Assembly: GCA_015680685.1 (NCBI GenBank)
Contig: MNCI01030754.1
Coordinates: 408,046-453,420, forward strand
Direction of reading: 5' to 3'
DNA length: 45,375 bases
Source: Gnetum montanum
Taxonomy: Eukaryota; Streptophyta; Gnetopsida; Gnetales; Gnetaceae
A program made the position numbers and the translations under genes. Under the pieces are notes generated by a model that worked only from the letters and a program-made list of their open reading frames with translations, did not search any database and had not been told where the DNA came from. Position 1 is the stretch's first letter. Every line of letters starts with the position of its first letter. Below, one piece after another: positions 16,961-28,796 of the stretch.

Positions 16961-19071
16961 AAATCCTTCATAGACTTTCAAGTAACTAGTCACAACACTA
17001 ACATCTCAAATAAAAAAAAAGCTTGTTTTATTTTTTGAATCTCCTCCTTTCAACTTATTCATGGGGGATATAACCATCTATGATAATACCTTGACAAGGA
17101 TGAAACATTTTCTTTTCTTTTCTTTTCTTCTACATCATTCTTTATGCTTTTTCAATTTTCTTTATATTTAAATGTTTATTATATATATATATTACTTTCA
17201 TTTAATTTAATAAATATCTCTAATTTTATTCCATTGCTGCTACAACATTTGATAATTATTAAATGTAACTATTAAGATTAAAGTTCCTTATTCAGGTCAA
17301 ATTTGTTCTTGGACTATGCTCTTTACTAATAAGTCATCAGTTATAAGTTTTCTAGTGGCACCAGGTAGTGAGCTCATGACATATGTCCATTCCATTTGTC
17401 TTATAAGGGGATTTATATCATGGCAACATGATAGTTTCTTCACATGTAAACTAAAAGTAACATTTGACCTCATTGCCCAATGAGTTAGGAAAGGACCAAG
17501 AGGAAATGGAAAAAGAGTATAGCCTCAAGGGGACTTATTGTATTCTCTTCTTAACTTTCCTCCTAACTTTTATGGCTCCTCATGGGCATATCATCATTTA
17601 TACTATTGACCATAAAGAAAGTATGTCATTCTAAGGTGTGGTTCCTAAATAAAAAACAAACAAAACCAAAAATAATGAGAATTGAAAGTACATATTTCTA
17701 AAGATCTCTTAGGATACAAGCATAGTTATGCAGCTAGAAAGACATGTCATCCATGCTTCAAGACATTGCTCTAACTAAGGTCCAAATTTCTTCCTAAATA
17801 CTCTCTAACTACTTCCTCTTCTCTTTTTTTTCTTTTCTTGGAGTAATGATTATTCTTTATTGTTGTTGTTGAATCATGATGGTAGGAGAGGAAGAACACA
17901 TCAATGTAAGGCTACTAAAATTGTTATGAACTTGTTCTAGATTCAGAATGGATCAGTATCAAATCATCCTAATCACACATTTCACCAAGGATCTCTTATA
18001 GCTATGATACATATGTTTCTCTTCCAATCTCTCTTTACCATTCTAGCACTCCATATTCTCACCTCACAGCCCCATGCCATCGTCAGCTATTATTGTTATC
18101 TTATAGATTACATAATCCTAAGATAATCCATTATGTGGGTATGGTATCTAACTTGAACCACCATTCATCATCCAAGATCCCTATGGACTCCTTATGATGA
18201 GGTTATGCAAGGGCATTTTTAGGAATGAACCTACTTTGGGGAGGACCCACATGCATAACTTTTGGTTACCTTTAGTATAAACACCATATTCCTAGGCCTC
18301 TATTTGGTTCCAATAACCTAGATAGTTTTCATTATCCAATTTGGTGCTAATATTTCTTAATAAACATCTCATATTTTCTCATTGCATGTGCTTGATTTAC
18401 TTTGATTCCTTCCTTAGATCCTCAAAAGATGTTGTTACCTTGGTTTTCTAGTTTTCTGAATTCCATTTGGCTCTTATTTTTATTCCAAACTTATTTAAAA
18501 TTATTTAATATCTTAAGCTGAAAAATGCCTGTGAATAGTTGTGTTGATGCATCATCATCAATGTAGTCCCATACGTCAATGCATCCTCATCAATGTAGCA
18601 CAAAAATGCTCTAAATATGCATAACACTTAGCTCATTTTCACTATTTCCTTCAAATGTAAGAGGATATTTTGTAATTTTTTAGAGCCTAGAGTATTCCAA
18701 GAGCCATAACTTCCTCAACACTTATTTTCACGTGTTCTGTGATCCTCAAGCTTCTAGAGGTATGCTTTACATCATTGGGGCATTAAATACTAAAGTTTTG
18801 ATAAATTTTTTTTAAAAAAATCTTGCTAATCCTCCGTAGATAAGGTATTAAAATAGTAATTCAAAACGTTAATACAAAAAATCAACCTCTATTAAAAAAA
18901 ATTAAAATAATAATAAAATATCATCATACATCTACGATCACTAAATAAGAAATTAATGATAAACAATTAGCTTTCAACCAACAAACTTAACTTGATCAAA
19001 TAATGAAAGGTGTTCAAATTAAACAAGATTACATCCAAATGATTGATCTAGGGTTATGTTTGTGATTGCAA
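16961..19071 (+). other. Spacer between integrase and extra ORF in element D
   Basis: AT-rich with no gene-like frame. It shares short blocks with B and C: the GTGTGGTTCCTA...AGAATTGAAAGTAC region (17636-17690) and CTTTGGGGAGGACCCA (18234-18249). Tandem-like CATCATCATCAATGTAGT / CATCCTCATCAATGTAG words lie at 18547-18600. Because blocks of this spacer survive in three elements, part of it may be functional RNA or a transcription or splicing signal. Confidence 0.55.
18234..18249 (+). promoter_or_regulatory. Conserved spacer motif CTTTGGGGAGGACCCA (copy in D)
   Basis: Identical over 16 bases to 5666-5681 in B, with similar bases just before it (CCTRC). It stands 0.84 kb before the ATG of the extra frame at 19072. 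Confidence 0.5.
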
Positions 19072-21617
19072 ATGGTACTAAAGCAAGGAAAACAAGTAAG
19101 ATGGCCATCACAGCCCCAGGAAAAATGACCTAGAGAAGGAATGAGGTAATCATAGCAATAACAACAACCTTAAGAACAAGCTATTGAGGTGACCTATGCT
19201 GTTAGGTCCTTGCGAGAGAAGCCCAAGGTGGAATCTATTCGCTAGATTTCCACAACATAGATAAGATAGTCTAGGTAGGACAAGGTTCCAAGACCATGAC
19301 CTAACTTAGAGGTTACACTTACAAAGACCTACTTGGAGAAGAGCTACAACAAGAAAGTTTAGAGCTCCATTCTTCAAGAGATAAACTTCAAACCTTTCCT
19401 AGAGCTAGAACTAGAAGAGGTTAGAATACTATTGCAAGGGTCTCCTCTATGACCCATTCTCTCCACTAGTGGGAAATGGTACACGAAAGAGACTCATATT
19501 TTCTAGAATAATTAACAAGGAGATATAACCATATTAATAAAATATATCACCATCTCCTATGTAGTTAAGGTGATTATAAAGACTCTTATATTTCTAAACA
19601 CCATGACAAAGCTAACAAAAATCTCAATGTAGGTGGACCTTGAGGCTAAGAAAGAATGAGTCTAGTGGTGCTATGAAGTGGGCTGTAAAAAGTATGGTGC
19701 CATGACCAAATTAGAGTAAGCCTATTTCAAGCTCACAACCTATTACCTCAATCCCATGGTGATACTAAGCAAGGTGACTGACTTCTTCTTGAGGGCATGT
19801 GTGACTTTAAGTGAAAAATTCCAAGTGAACCTACCCTAGCTCATCTCCCTTACAATTGGAAAACATTTTAAGGAAAATTAGAAGGATAGAAAGACACTTC
19901 CATTTCCCTACTTCATCAAAAAACTTTGTAAAAGAAGAGGGATAACCCACTATTCTAATGATGTGGTCTATAGAGCTCCTACCACATTATGGTAGGAGAT
20001 GATGATGGACAAAGTGCATGCCAGGCTTTAAGAGGAAGATCTACCATCACCACCACCACCTACAATAGCAAAGATGATACCAAAAATGCTAGTAGCTACT
20101 AAACACCTAAGGAAACCTAGAAAACAACAACTACAACAACAAGCCTCTAGAGGTGGTGGTGAATCCTTTGTGTACTGATCAAACATGAGCCACTTAAATG
20201 AGGTAGAAAAGATCATCAAATGGCTAGGAGATGAAATGACCCCACTATTCTCCTCACAAAGAAACTAGGATTTTTTTTTTGCTTCAATCCCAGTGTAAGA
20301 GAAGTCATTGTATCCATCTCGAGACAAGAATTTCTTGAAATCTTTGGGAATCTAGCGACCTTTTCTATGATGCTGGAAGAAGGAGAAGGAGAAATAGTCA
20401 TAGTCATTCCATATAAGAGCCAGGAAACTATAGCAAAAGTAGTGGCTACCTAGATAAGGAAAGCATGGAACACTCTTGTAGCATCTATCCTTGATGTTGC
20501 TACCATGGTAGATGTTCAAACATCTATAGGAGCTGGAAGTAAGAGAACGAGTGTAGCCCAACATAAGGAAGTGTTGGAGTGATTGGTTGATGTTAGGCAA
20601 CAAATTCCAAGGATATTCAATCTTCCAAAAGATATGTCAACAACCTAGTTACAATTGTTTGAGATAAGGGGCAAGTTGATTGTAAACACATAACTTGAGG
20701 AGAACACCATTAGTAATTGATAATTGATCACTCAGATTGTAGAACTTAGAGCCTGTTTGTTAGATTCCACTATTCTTAGATTAGACCTTATAAGGGATGA
20801 AGTTTTTAAATAAATTTAATAAATATTTCAAGAGGCCAAGAATGTAAAAGAAATAAAGATCTTTGATGCATCATTGTTGGAAGCAATGATGAAATTGTCC
20901 AACCATGACCTTCAAATAATTCACGAAGAATATCTTGCACTAGGCCAAGAGAATCATTACCTGTAGAATGCTGAGCAATAAAAGTAGTAGATGGTTGAAT
21001 ACATTTACTAGCTACAAGAGCAACTCACTAAGGTGAACCTAGATATAAGAAGGTTGATTATAAAAAATAAAAATCTCTTGATGGATAAGGTTCATGCTCT
21101 TTGCTAGAAGACTTCAATTGATATTTCCATATAGAAGAATGAGGCCCTGAGGTATGGAAGAGTTAAGAACCACTATAGGAACCAAGTCGGAATACTAAAA
21201 GAAATAAATAAAAAAGAAATTAAGTTGGTGAAGGCAAAAGTGAATGAAACCATGCAACAACTTCTACAAAGAGATGATGTATGGTAATCCATCTTTGATG
21301 ATAATAATGCCTACAACCAAGTTGAAATCTACCTAAAGGAGTTGCAAATCGAGAGGATGATGGAATACATAAAACTACCCAAACTCTAGCACACAAACAT
21401 AGCAATGCTGGTAATGGGAAGGAGAAGAACAAAATTGGAGAAGCAAGTGACTAGCTCATACCTTTTCTATGAGGTAGACTTCAAGCTTAATAAAAAGATA
21501 AAACAAAATTTAGAGGTAGTCAACATAGAGCTTGATGTTCTCAAGAGTAAATTCACAAATCAAAGATTAGTTCTTGAGAACCTAGCTAGAATAATGAACG
21601 ATTACCAGGAGCTGTGA
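19072..21617 (+). pseudogene. Extra long ORF (aORF) of element D, coiled-coil protein
   Basis: A long coding region with scattered stops lies between integrase and 3' LTR. The start is the ATG at 19072, whose first ~20 codons match the start of the copy in C (27991). Order: basic N-terminus; a conserved block near 19350-19500 (LEVTLTKTYLEKS, ILQEINFKPFLEL); a block at ~19786-19980 (DFFLRACVTLSEKF, LPFPYFIKKLCKRRGIT); a low-complexity Pro/Gln stretch (20040-20150); and a long coiled coil from ~20820 to 21617 (NQVGILKEINKKEIKLVKAK, KELQIERMMEYIKL, then ENLARIMNDYQEL in the open frame 21405-21617). The block around LPFPYFIKKLCK resembles the plant 'putative transposon protein' domain of Athila/Tat-type elements (family recollection, not searched). 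The role is unknown; by position it is the env-like or extra ORF. A proline-rich tail may extend further. Confidence 0.65.
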
Positions 21618-22097
21618 AACCTTGTTCATACATTTGACATAGAATGTAAATAGTTTGCAACTTGGTTTTTCTATGGGATATATGAGCATTAGATCATTTA
21701 GGTAAACCCACTTGGACCATCCAAAATCCACATGACAAAGAGGAAAAATGAAGGTACTTTTGGATGACTTCCAATTTTTAGTAGCAACAACAGGTCAACC
21801 CAAACATCCAATAGAGTAAGGACATGATGAAGGATCCTCTAAGCCACAAGAACCTCCACCTTTAATCATAGTGTAAAGATCTAATCTCATTTTACTCCAT
21901 CTAGCCGATGCCTATAAATTTTTTTAGATTGTTGAGATTTTTTACACCTTGCACAAATTTTTTGTCCTTGCAAAGTCAATGTATAATGGTATCAAGAGTT
22001 GTATATTTGTTTTAGTTAGTGAGTCAATTCCATTCTTCCTTAAATTTTACAAGTAACTTAGGCCCATTTTATTCACTCAAGGACAAGTTTTTAGATA
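21618..22097 (+). other. Post-aORF region of element D
   Basis: This 480-bp stretch before the polypurine tract has no clear frame. In C the matching region still codes for a proline-rich aORF tail (PSSTPPPPHAPGASEGPSEP), so the beginning here is probably the decayed tail, e.g. the PPPLII-like codons near 21860. The rest is 3' untranslated. Confidence 0.45.
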
Positions 22098-22100
22098 GTT

Positions 22101-22109
22101 GTGGGGGTA
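22101..22109 (+). other. Polypurine tract of element D
   Basis: GTGGGGGTA directly before TGATGAAG, the start of the 3' LTR. It is nearly the same as in B and C. Confidence 0.8.
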
Positions 22110-22995
22110 TGATGAAGTCTAAATAAGTGAGTTGTATTAATGCATGCCCATCAGTGCATCTCCATAAATGAATCTTTGCATATGTTGGCACATATGCATC
22201 AATGCTAAGCCTCCCTAAGCCAATATAAATGTGCATACCAGCTACATTGATAGCATCTTTGGTTATTCCTATAGCGAAGCTCCTGCAATTTTCTTCCTTA
22301 AATCTTAGCAAAATTTTCAATCTAACTATTTGTGATATGGATTGAATTGATTGTATAGAGGTTTCTTTAAGTGCAAGATGTACTTAGATAATTTTCCATG
22401 ATGGAAATAAAATTGGAATTTCTTTTCTCCATTATAGCACTTGGATTAACATTCAATTTACTTACTAGCACATTACTTTACCTACACTTTACTTTTCTAT
22501 ACTTATGCATTTCATATTTTATTTTGTAGTAACATGAGTATGACCACTTCAAGTATATTATACTAATGCTTGGTAAACCCAACTATGAATACTTGATACA
22601 CCCAATAGTAAACACTTGGTAATCTAGCAACATTATCATAAGTTTAGGATATCTATGGAAGGTGGAAATGAATACTTTAAGTTTAGGATAGTTTAGCTTA
22701 CCTTTAGTTTCATTAATAAATTAAAGTCTAATATTTTAATTACTTCATCCTCATAATACTCTTAAATATAAAAATAATAAATCATAAATACAAATAGCTT
22801 ACATCTCAATCACACTTAGCCATATGGATGAAACTAACACAAGTGATGATTGGGAAGATAACAATTAGTAACTTCATGTTTGACTATCTAGACTAAAAGC
22901 CACGTAGGTAGAATGAGTCTAGGAAATTTGATCAAATTGCACATACATGCTTGTGATTCATATGGTTGGGCATAGAAACTAATCATTGCTCATCA
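22110..22995 (+). repeat. 3' LTR of element D
   Basis: It begins TGATGAAG after the polypurine tract and ends TTGCTCATCA, 886 bp. A TATAAAT box is at 22224-22230. The inner terminus (GGTTGGGCATAGAAAC...) is more diverged than in A, B, C and F, in keeping with greater age. ATGAT follows at 22996-23000 and would be one target-duplication copy; its partner lies outside the window. Confidence 0.85.
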
Positions 22996-23219
22996 ATGAT
23001 GATTAGCAACTTGTTTGTGACATTTATTAAGTAGCATTATAGGGAAAAAAATAAAGACATTAGGCGAAAGAAAATCTAAATACAATGTACTAATTAAGTT
23101 TAAACATTTTACAGAAGACCATCTAATTGCTCTTATATTTCATTAAATAATTAAAAACATGAAAAATATTTATATGCTTTTTTGATTTCACTAAGACATT
23201 TAATTCAATGAAGAAACCA

Positions 23220-23400
23220 TCTTTTGAACTGATGGTAAGGTGCTTGTTTCTTAAGTCAAAGGATATAAGTTCAAAAGCCTAAGTACAACCACCTAAATAG
23301 GTTGGGCTTTTTCTCATCTATTGATTCTCCTAAGACTTTTCTTGGTGTGATGAGCATTGAGGCTCTGACTAATAATCCTTTTTGTGATTTAATTCAATTA
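23220..23400 (+). repeat. Possible tRNA-derived SINE remnant
   Basis: TGATGGTAAGGTGCTTG (A-box-like) is followed ~30 bp later by ATAAGTTCAAAAGCC (B-box-like, compare GGTTCGAATCC) and then a T-rich tail region. This is the typical wording of the tRNA-related head of plant SINEs. Both boxes are degenerate and no flanking duplication is obvious, so this is tentative. Confidence 0.25.
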
Positions 23401-23593
23401 CAAGAAAAAGATTATATGAAGGCATATCAAATTTGAAGTCCACCTAGGTGTATTTAACATCATGTGACAAATATATATAAAAATAATATATAAATTAAAA
23501 AAATGAAACTATCAAATCTTAGATTTAAAGTACAATAATAATGCAAGGTAGTCCCTTCTTACTTATTAGGAAATATTATTCTCAACATTGATT

Positions 23594-23664
23594 TGGGGCA
23601 AGGGCAGTTTGGGGGGTGGGTGGCTAGTGGGGGAGCAAGAGAGGGGATGTGGAGGTGGTGGGTG
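23594..23664 (+). other. G-rich tract with quadruplex potential
   Basis: At least six runs of three or more G (including six in a row at 23611-23616) lie within 71 bases in DNA that is otherwise strongly AT-rich. The first four runs are spaced closely enough for an intramolecular G-quadruplex. No function is implied by neighbours. Confidence 0.6.
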
Positions 23665-24481
23665 TGTCAAGTCCTAAAAAATAAATAATAATATTTATAA
23701 ATTTTAGAGTACACTACATTAACAAAGAAAAAGAATAAAGAAAAATCCCACTAGTTTTGGGGATGCCTTTTCAGGTTTTTATCCTTACAGCTAATCCTAA
23801 AAAGCCTTCTCTTTGGGGTAGGAAAAGCGGTAGGCCTTGTCCTCTTATAGAAGCACCCTCATGGTTTTTCTCTTCTTACTAAATAGTTTCTTATGAAAAG
23901 AAGAAAACTCTCTTTAAAGAAAAAAGAAAGCTTCAATCAGAAAAATGAATAAACAACAACATAAATTTTAAAAACAAAAAGAAATTAATACTACAAGAAA
24001 AAAATTAATTATTCAAATTTCATTGGAAGCTTTTTTACTTAAAGCTATAACTAAAAATAAACATATTTGAGAATTTTATATTGTAACTCTTAAAGACATG
24101 TCATAGTTATGCTCTTGCTATTGAAACTTAATGACACATCGAAGCTTCCAAAGAGAATGAAGAACAAGTAGCTAAAGAGACTTCAAAATGCAAAGAAAGA
24201 AAGTAGATAAAGTAGGTTGCTCAAATAATGATATTATTAATTCTCAATTGAGAGTTGTTACAAATTATGAATGCCTATTTTTAAGCTAAACCATGTACAA
24301 CTATGGATACTGTATGATGTTATGTCCACAATTATAACTCTCATGATTTATGTAATATATGTACAGTTTTAATTATGATTTGTTAACTTTGATTATGTTA
24401 TGAAGAGTCACATCCCTATGGTTATAGTTACATTTCTTTACCAATACTTTGGTACATTAAATACCAAGGCATTCCAACTCT

Positions 24482-24486
24482 TACAT
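24482..24486. repeat. Target-site duplication TACAT, left copy (element C)
   Basis: Identical to 36823-36827 and directly abutting the TGATGAG terminus. It defines C exactly. Confidence 0.92.
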
Positions 24487-25391
24487 TGATGAGCGGTGAG
24501 GTACCCCTATGCCCAACCATGCAAATCACGGGTGTTCATACATGACTCGATCGAATTCCATAGACTGCAAGCACTTTGCATACACCAATACCCTAACCAA
24601 CAAAACCTTGTGTTAGAATGGTCGTTGTCTTCCCAACCTCACTTGTGATGTGTCTGATTGCGATGGTTAAGTGAGATTGAGGTAAATGATTTTTATGGCT
24701 TTTTTACTTATCTTCTAGGGTCTAATGCTTGGAATAAAATGTACGAAATGGGATATTACATAATCTATAATTATCCTAATCTATATCTTAACTCTCCCTA
24801 GCATAAGTATCTGATCCCATCTTCCCCACACATCCTGAGCATTCCCTAACCACTACTGGGCTTCCAGAAATTAAGCGCCACTAGGTTGCCAAGTGTTGGG
24901 TTTACGTTCGAGATGGTCGTACTTATGGTTTTTACAAGCTATAAAAGAGTGATAACGATTAAAGTAATAACAATGAAAAATTAAGGAATTATTAGAGCAT
25001 AGAAATATTAAACTATTGAATGGTCAAATGACTAAGTCGAATTGCTGCAAGGAATGCTTGAAAAGTTCATCTTTATTGTCGTTCACACCAATAGGCTCAG
25101 GTACATTAGTGATCGAATAAAGAGCTAAACACCTTTCTCACACCTACCACAGGCACTTAGAAAATATTCTAACTCTCATGGAGACAAACTACAAGAGCTT
25201 CGCTACAACTGCCAAAAAGGCACCTAAGTGTGGTGGAAGCACACTTATTTATAGGCTAGAACAGGCTTTGTGTAAACAGGGCCACGTAGATGCATGGACA
25301 GATGCATCGATAAGGCTACATTGATGCCGCCGCTTATATGGGGCCTGTATATGCGGCCTATTTAACACATTGATTATTTAACGCTTCATCA
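24487..25391 (-). repeat. 3' LTR of element C
   Basis: On the plus strand it begins TGATGAGCGG and ends CGCTTCATCA. Aligned along its whole length with 35945-36822. The minus-strand TATA box TATAAATAAG is at 25244-25253. Confidence 0.93.
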
Positions 25392-25407
25392 TATCCCCAC
25401 GATTGAG
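25392..25407 (-). other. Polypurine tract of element C
   Basis: The minus strand reads CTCAATCGTGGGGATA directly before the TGATGAAGCG start of the 3' LTR. The GTGGGGATA core matches the tracts of B and D. Confidence 0.8.
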
Positions 25408-25520
25408 TAAAAAACTTGTCCTCGAGTTTCATTACAATTTGGAAGGTATGAACTTCTTATTACAACACACATGACTCGACATACATGACACAACACCAAT
25501 TTTACCAACGCACCAAGTGC

Positions 25521-27991
25521 CTAAGTGTACAGAGAGGAACAAATTATAAAAATGGTGGTGTTCAAAGATAAAATTGAACACCTCGATGATCCTGGATTCT
25601 CTGCTGTGCTCAAAGGTGCAAAAATTACTAGAGCAGATCACACCATCCTTGGTGGCGGTGGTTCTGATGGACCTTCACTAGCCCCTGGTGCATGTGGTGG
25701 TGGTGGCGTGGATGATGGTTGCTCTACAGCAATTGCAACTTTCGAAGGCAACTGAAAAGCCTCCAAGAGAGCCCTCATTTTCTCTTCCTTACTTCTGAGA
25801 TTGTTCACTATCCAAGCAGCTTCGCCAATGTGTGCCGAGACTGGAACCTCCCAAGGGCATGAAAGTGCAGGGAAGAGTTCTTTTAGATTGACAAACTAGG
25901 CCACAAACTATTTTTGTTTGATGTCAAATGCTCAGATTGATGTCTGCAGCTACTGGTAGTTGTTCATTCGTCGGGCCAAGTTCTCAACAACCTCACGCTT
26001 CCCTTTAAAATACGTGCAAAGAACCTTGAGTTCCGCATTTGCTACTTCCAATTTTTGTTTTGTCAATTTATGCACTTGGAACTCGTCCTCATATAAAATA
26101 TACGAGGTGGCCACTTGCTTTTCTAGGTCAAACTACAGTCTAGCATAGCTAGGTTTGCATAGCCAAGGTTGGCCAACTCCATGTACTCTATCATTTCTTC
26201 AATTTGCAGTTCCTTGAGGCAAATTTTAGCCTAGTTGTAGGCATTCAACCCATCAAAGATGGTTTGCCACACCTCGCCTCCTTCTCAGAGCTATTGGAGG
26301 GCTTGGTTCAATTTGGCCTTGGTGACTTGAATATTCTTTTCATTCACTTCCTTCTTTAATCCCACTTGGTCCTTGTAATGATTTCTAACTTTCTCAAACT
26401 TATGGGCTTCACTTTTCCAAGTGGCGATTTCGATGGCTGATTTCTGTCGCAAGGCATGAACCTCCTCCATAGAAAGATTCTAATTTTTAGTGGCCAACCT
26501 CCTCACATCAGCATTCACCCTGGCTAGCTCTTCTTGCTATTGGTGGATAAAGTTTTTCATGTGCTGATTTTCATCACCAACATTGCACAAGCGATGAACT
26601 TCCACAATCAACTTGACATTCTCCTAGCGAACCTCTATCAAGTTCTTGTTTAGATGATATGCACGAACGTTTGCCAAGTACTTATCAAAGATCACCGAAT
26701 CTCGCTCATCCTAAATGATCTGGAGTTTGACTTGAAGCTGTTGAAAAGCTTCATCTCTGGTGAGTTCACAGTTGAGGAGAGCTGGATCGACAAGTTGTCC
26801 CTTAATTGGGCAACTTCTGTTGCCATGCGTTGACAATTGGCTTGAGCAACTTCAAGTTACCCTTCCAGGATGAGGCTCTTACCCCTTATTGAGAGTAGCT
26901 TCGATTAGATTGTAGTGATGTTATTTGGAAGATCAAAGAAATCTGAAAGCGGTTGCCCAGTTCCCACCAGTCGGTCCAACAATTCTTCATGTTGGGTTGC
27001 ATCAATCCTACTACATGAAGTCTCGACTGATGCTTGTATATCTTCGAGTCCATGTACATGAAGTTTCATTATTTCTTGCCATGAGGCAATTAGGGCATGC
27101 CGAAGTGTATGGTTGGTGTATCGTGCTATCCCTGCCTATTTGCATAATTTCTTGATTAAGTAGGAAAAGGGTAGAGCCCGCCTTCAATGTTCACTTTTAG
27201 CGAATCTTTTCTCAATCCCTAAAAACAACAATTGCGGAAGGCACATTGGGAATTTTCTACTTAGAGTGGCACATGCACGAGTGGAGAAGGTAGTGATCTT
27301 GCTGGGTTTCACTATGGGTTTAGGTGGTAAGACACAATCTTTGAATATACCCTCTCCATGGTGGTCAAAGTGCCAAAATCTTTATGAGCCACCTCATAGC
27401 ACCGCCTAATCCACTCCCCTTTTACCTCGAGATCTGCTTGCTTAGGGATCTCTGCCACATCAGTTTTGGTCTCAGGCAACCCCAAAGCTTGTGTGATCGC
27501 TTAGAGTAAGAGACATAGATGTTCTTACTTCTTACTCTGGACCCTAGCTACCAATTTGTCCAGAAGAGGTAAGTCTCTCCTAAATACCATTCACCACTGG
27601 ATGTGATGATTGGCCACATAGGAGAGTTTTGCAATTGGAGCTTCATCTCTTCTGGTGCATTCTCAAGGAATGGTCCAAATTTTAACTCTTGCAAGACCAT
27701 TTGTTGCACCTCCCTTGGCCTAATAGCATCGAGACATGCCTGGGTTAAGGTGACCTTAAGCTGTGGTGCTATCGTCGAAGTCTCATCCCCTTGCAATTGT
27801 TCGATGGGCATCTCCTCTTCAGGAATTCGATGAACAGATTCCACATCAGGCCCTTCATAGAGGGGGCTAGTTACATGGGAGCCCACCACGTGCTTTGGAT
27901 GCTACACACCTCGTCCTCTTCCCATTCATGATCGCTTGTCCCTTGGTTGTGATGGTCCTTCTCCCCTTGGATGCCTTGGTTTCGATGCCAT
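25521..27991 (-). pseudogene. Extra long ORF (aORF) of element C, coiled-coil protein
   Basis: About 820 codons, with stops and shifts, run from ATG 27991 (MASKPRHPRGEGPSQPRDK) to a stop at 25521-25523. The longest open stretch is 27548-27889, with APQLKVTLTQACLDAIRP, LQELKFGPFLE, then SGEWYLGETYLFW. Next come a block like LPFSYLIKKLCK (near 27200), a long heptad-rich region (26150-26800; KFEKVRNHYKDQVGLKKEV, KELQIEEMIEYMELANL), ENLARRMNNYQ (25980), and a proline-rich tail (25650-25750; STPPPPHAPGASEGPS). Each block has a counterpart in D at 19072-21617, in the same order. No transmembrane segment or enzyme motif was seen. It occupies the extra-ORF/env-like position of Athila/Tat elements; a structural or nucleic-acid-associated role is a guess. 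Confidence 0.7.
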
Positions 27992-28780
27992 CTACAATCA
28001 AACATAACCACTAATTAATATTATGCAGAAGTTGCTCAAAATGGCCCTCATACACCTTCTCAGTTTGACTAAGTTATGGTGCTAGCATGTGCCATTCGTT
28101 AAATTTCTTAGAGTATTAGTTGATGGGTTAAACCCAAAAACAATAAGACATGAGTTGGAGGTTAAACTATTATTTTGTTCCTTCCCTTAAGAGGTGTTAA
28201 GTCTTTATTGATTTTAATTGTAAGTAATTAATTAATTTTAATAGACCTCACCCCCCACGACTGAGAGCATACCTCTAGGTGCTAAAGAGGGGAAGGATAG
28301 GTTGATTAGGATGTGTGGTAGACAACGTAAGTGCATGGAAGAAGAGGCGAGGCAGAAAAAATGAAAATTATCCCCCCAATTTGTTTGCAAAATGAATAAA
28401 AATGTAACGTGCAACGGGGGTATATATAGAGTTTTGGTGCTACGTTGATGGGGCCACATATACATGGCCATGTATATGCAAGGGGCTACGTATACGAGGC
28501 TGCGTCGATGTAGGGGGTTGCATGTATTGACAAGCCCAAGAAAAGCCCAAAAAAATGGATTTAAAACACCAAATTGGGGTGGTTGAAGAGCTTGAGAGAC
28601 CAAAAACTCGACTGAGAGAAAGAGGAAGGTAAGTGGGACAAAAAAAGGATTCAAAAAGTAGGAGAATGTTGTGAGAAAGAACTCCATGGAGAAGAAATCG
28701 AGTGATGGGTATCATGAAAACAATCAACCAACAGAATCAAGAGGATGGGAGACTAAGAAACAGGACTAGGGATATGCAAA

Positions 28781-28796
28781 TAGGTCCTCCCCATAG
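28781..28796 (-). promoter_or_regulatory. Conserved spacer motif, copy in C (CTATGGGGAGGACCTA)
   Basis: Two differences from the B and D copies over 16 bases. It lies ~0.8 kb before the ATG of C's extra ORF, the same distance as in D. Confidence 0.5.

Larger units (their letters stand above)
11451..22995 (+). mobile_element. Element D: Ty3/gypsy (Athila/Tat-like) retrotransposon with extra ORF, 5' part outside window
   Basis: Plus-strand order is a gag tail fragment (11451-11907), a non-retroviral 1.2-kb insert (11908-13105), protease, RT, RNase H, integrase, a 2.1-kb spacer, an extra long frame (19072-21617), a polypurine tract and the 3' LTR (22110-22995). The 5' LTR and most of gag lie beyond element A, left of the window. 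Stops are frequent throughout, more than in C, so it is the oldest layer of the nest. Both the protease and integrase have lost catalytic residues. Confidence 0.85.
22996..24481. other. AT-rich spacer between elements D and C, no gene seen
   Basis: This 1.5-kb stretch has no convincing ORF. It contains a possible SINE remnant (23220-23400), a G-rich run (23594-23664), and AT-rich sequence without recognisable domains. It is the sequence into which C inserted, since TACAT at 24482-24486 is C's target duplication. Confidence 0.6.

Noticed and set aside
18547-18600. CATCATCATCAATG repeats in D's spacer as a CRISPR-like or satellite array
   Set aside because: Only two or three irregular units without spacers; simple local duplication.
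20028-20603. Minus-strand frames of 63-83 codons in the aORF of D
   Set aside because: Antisense to the aORF; the matching positions in C are not open or similar on that strand.
25525-25755. Plus-strand glycine-rich 76-codon frame
   Set aside because: It is the reverse of the proline-rich aORF tail of C.
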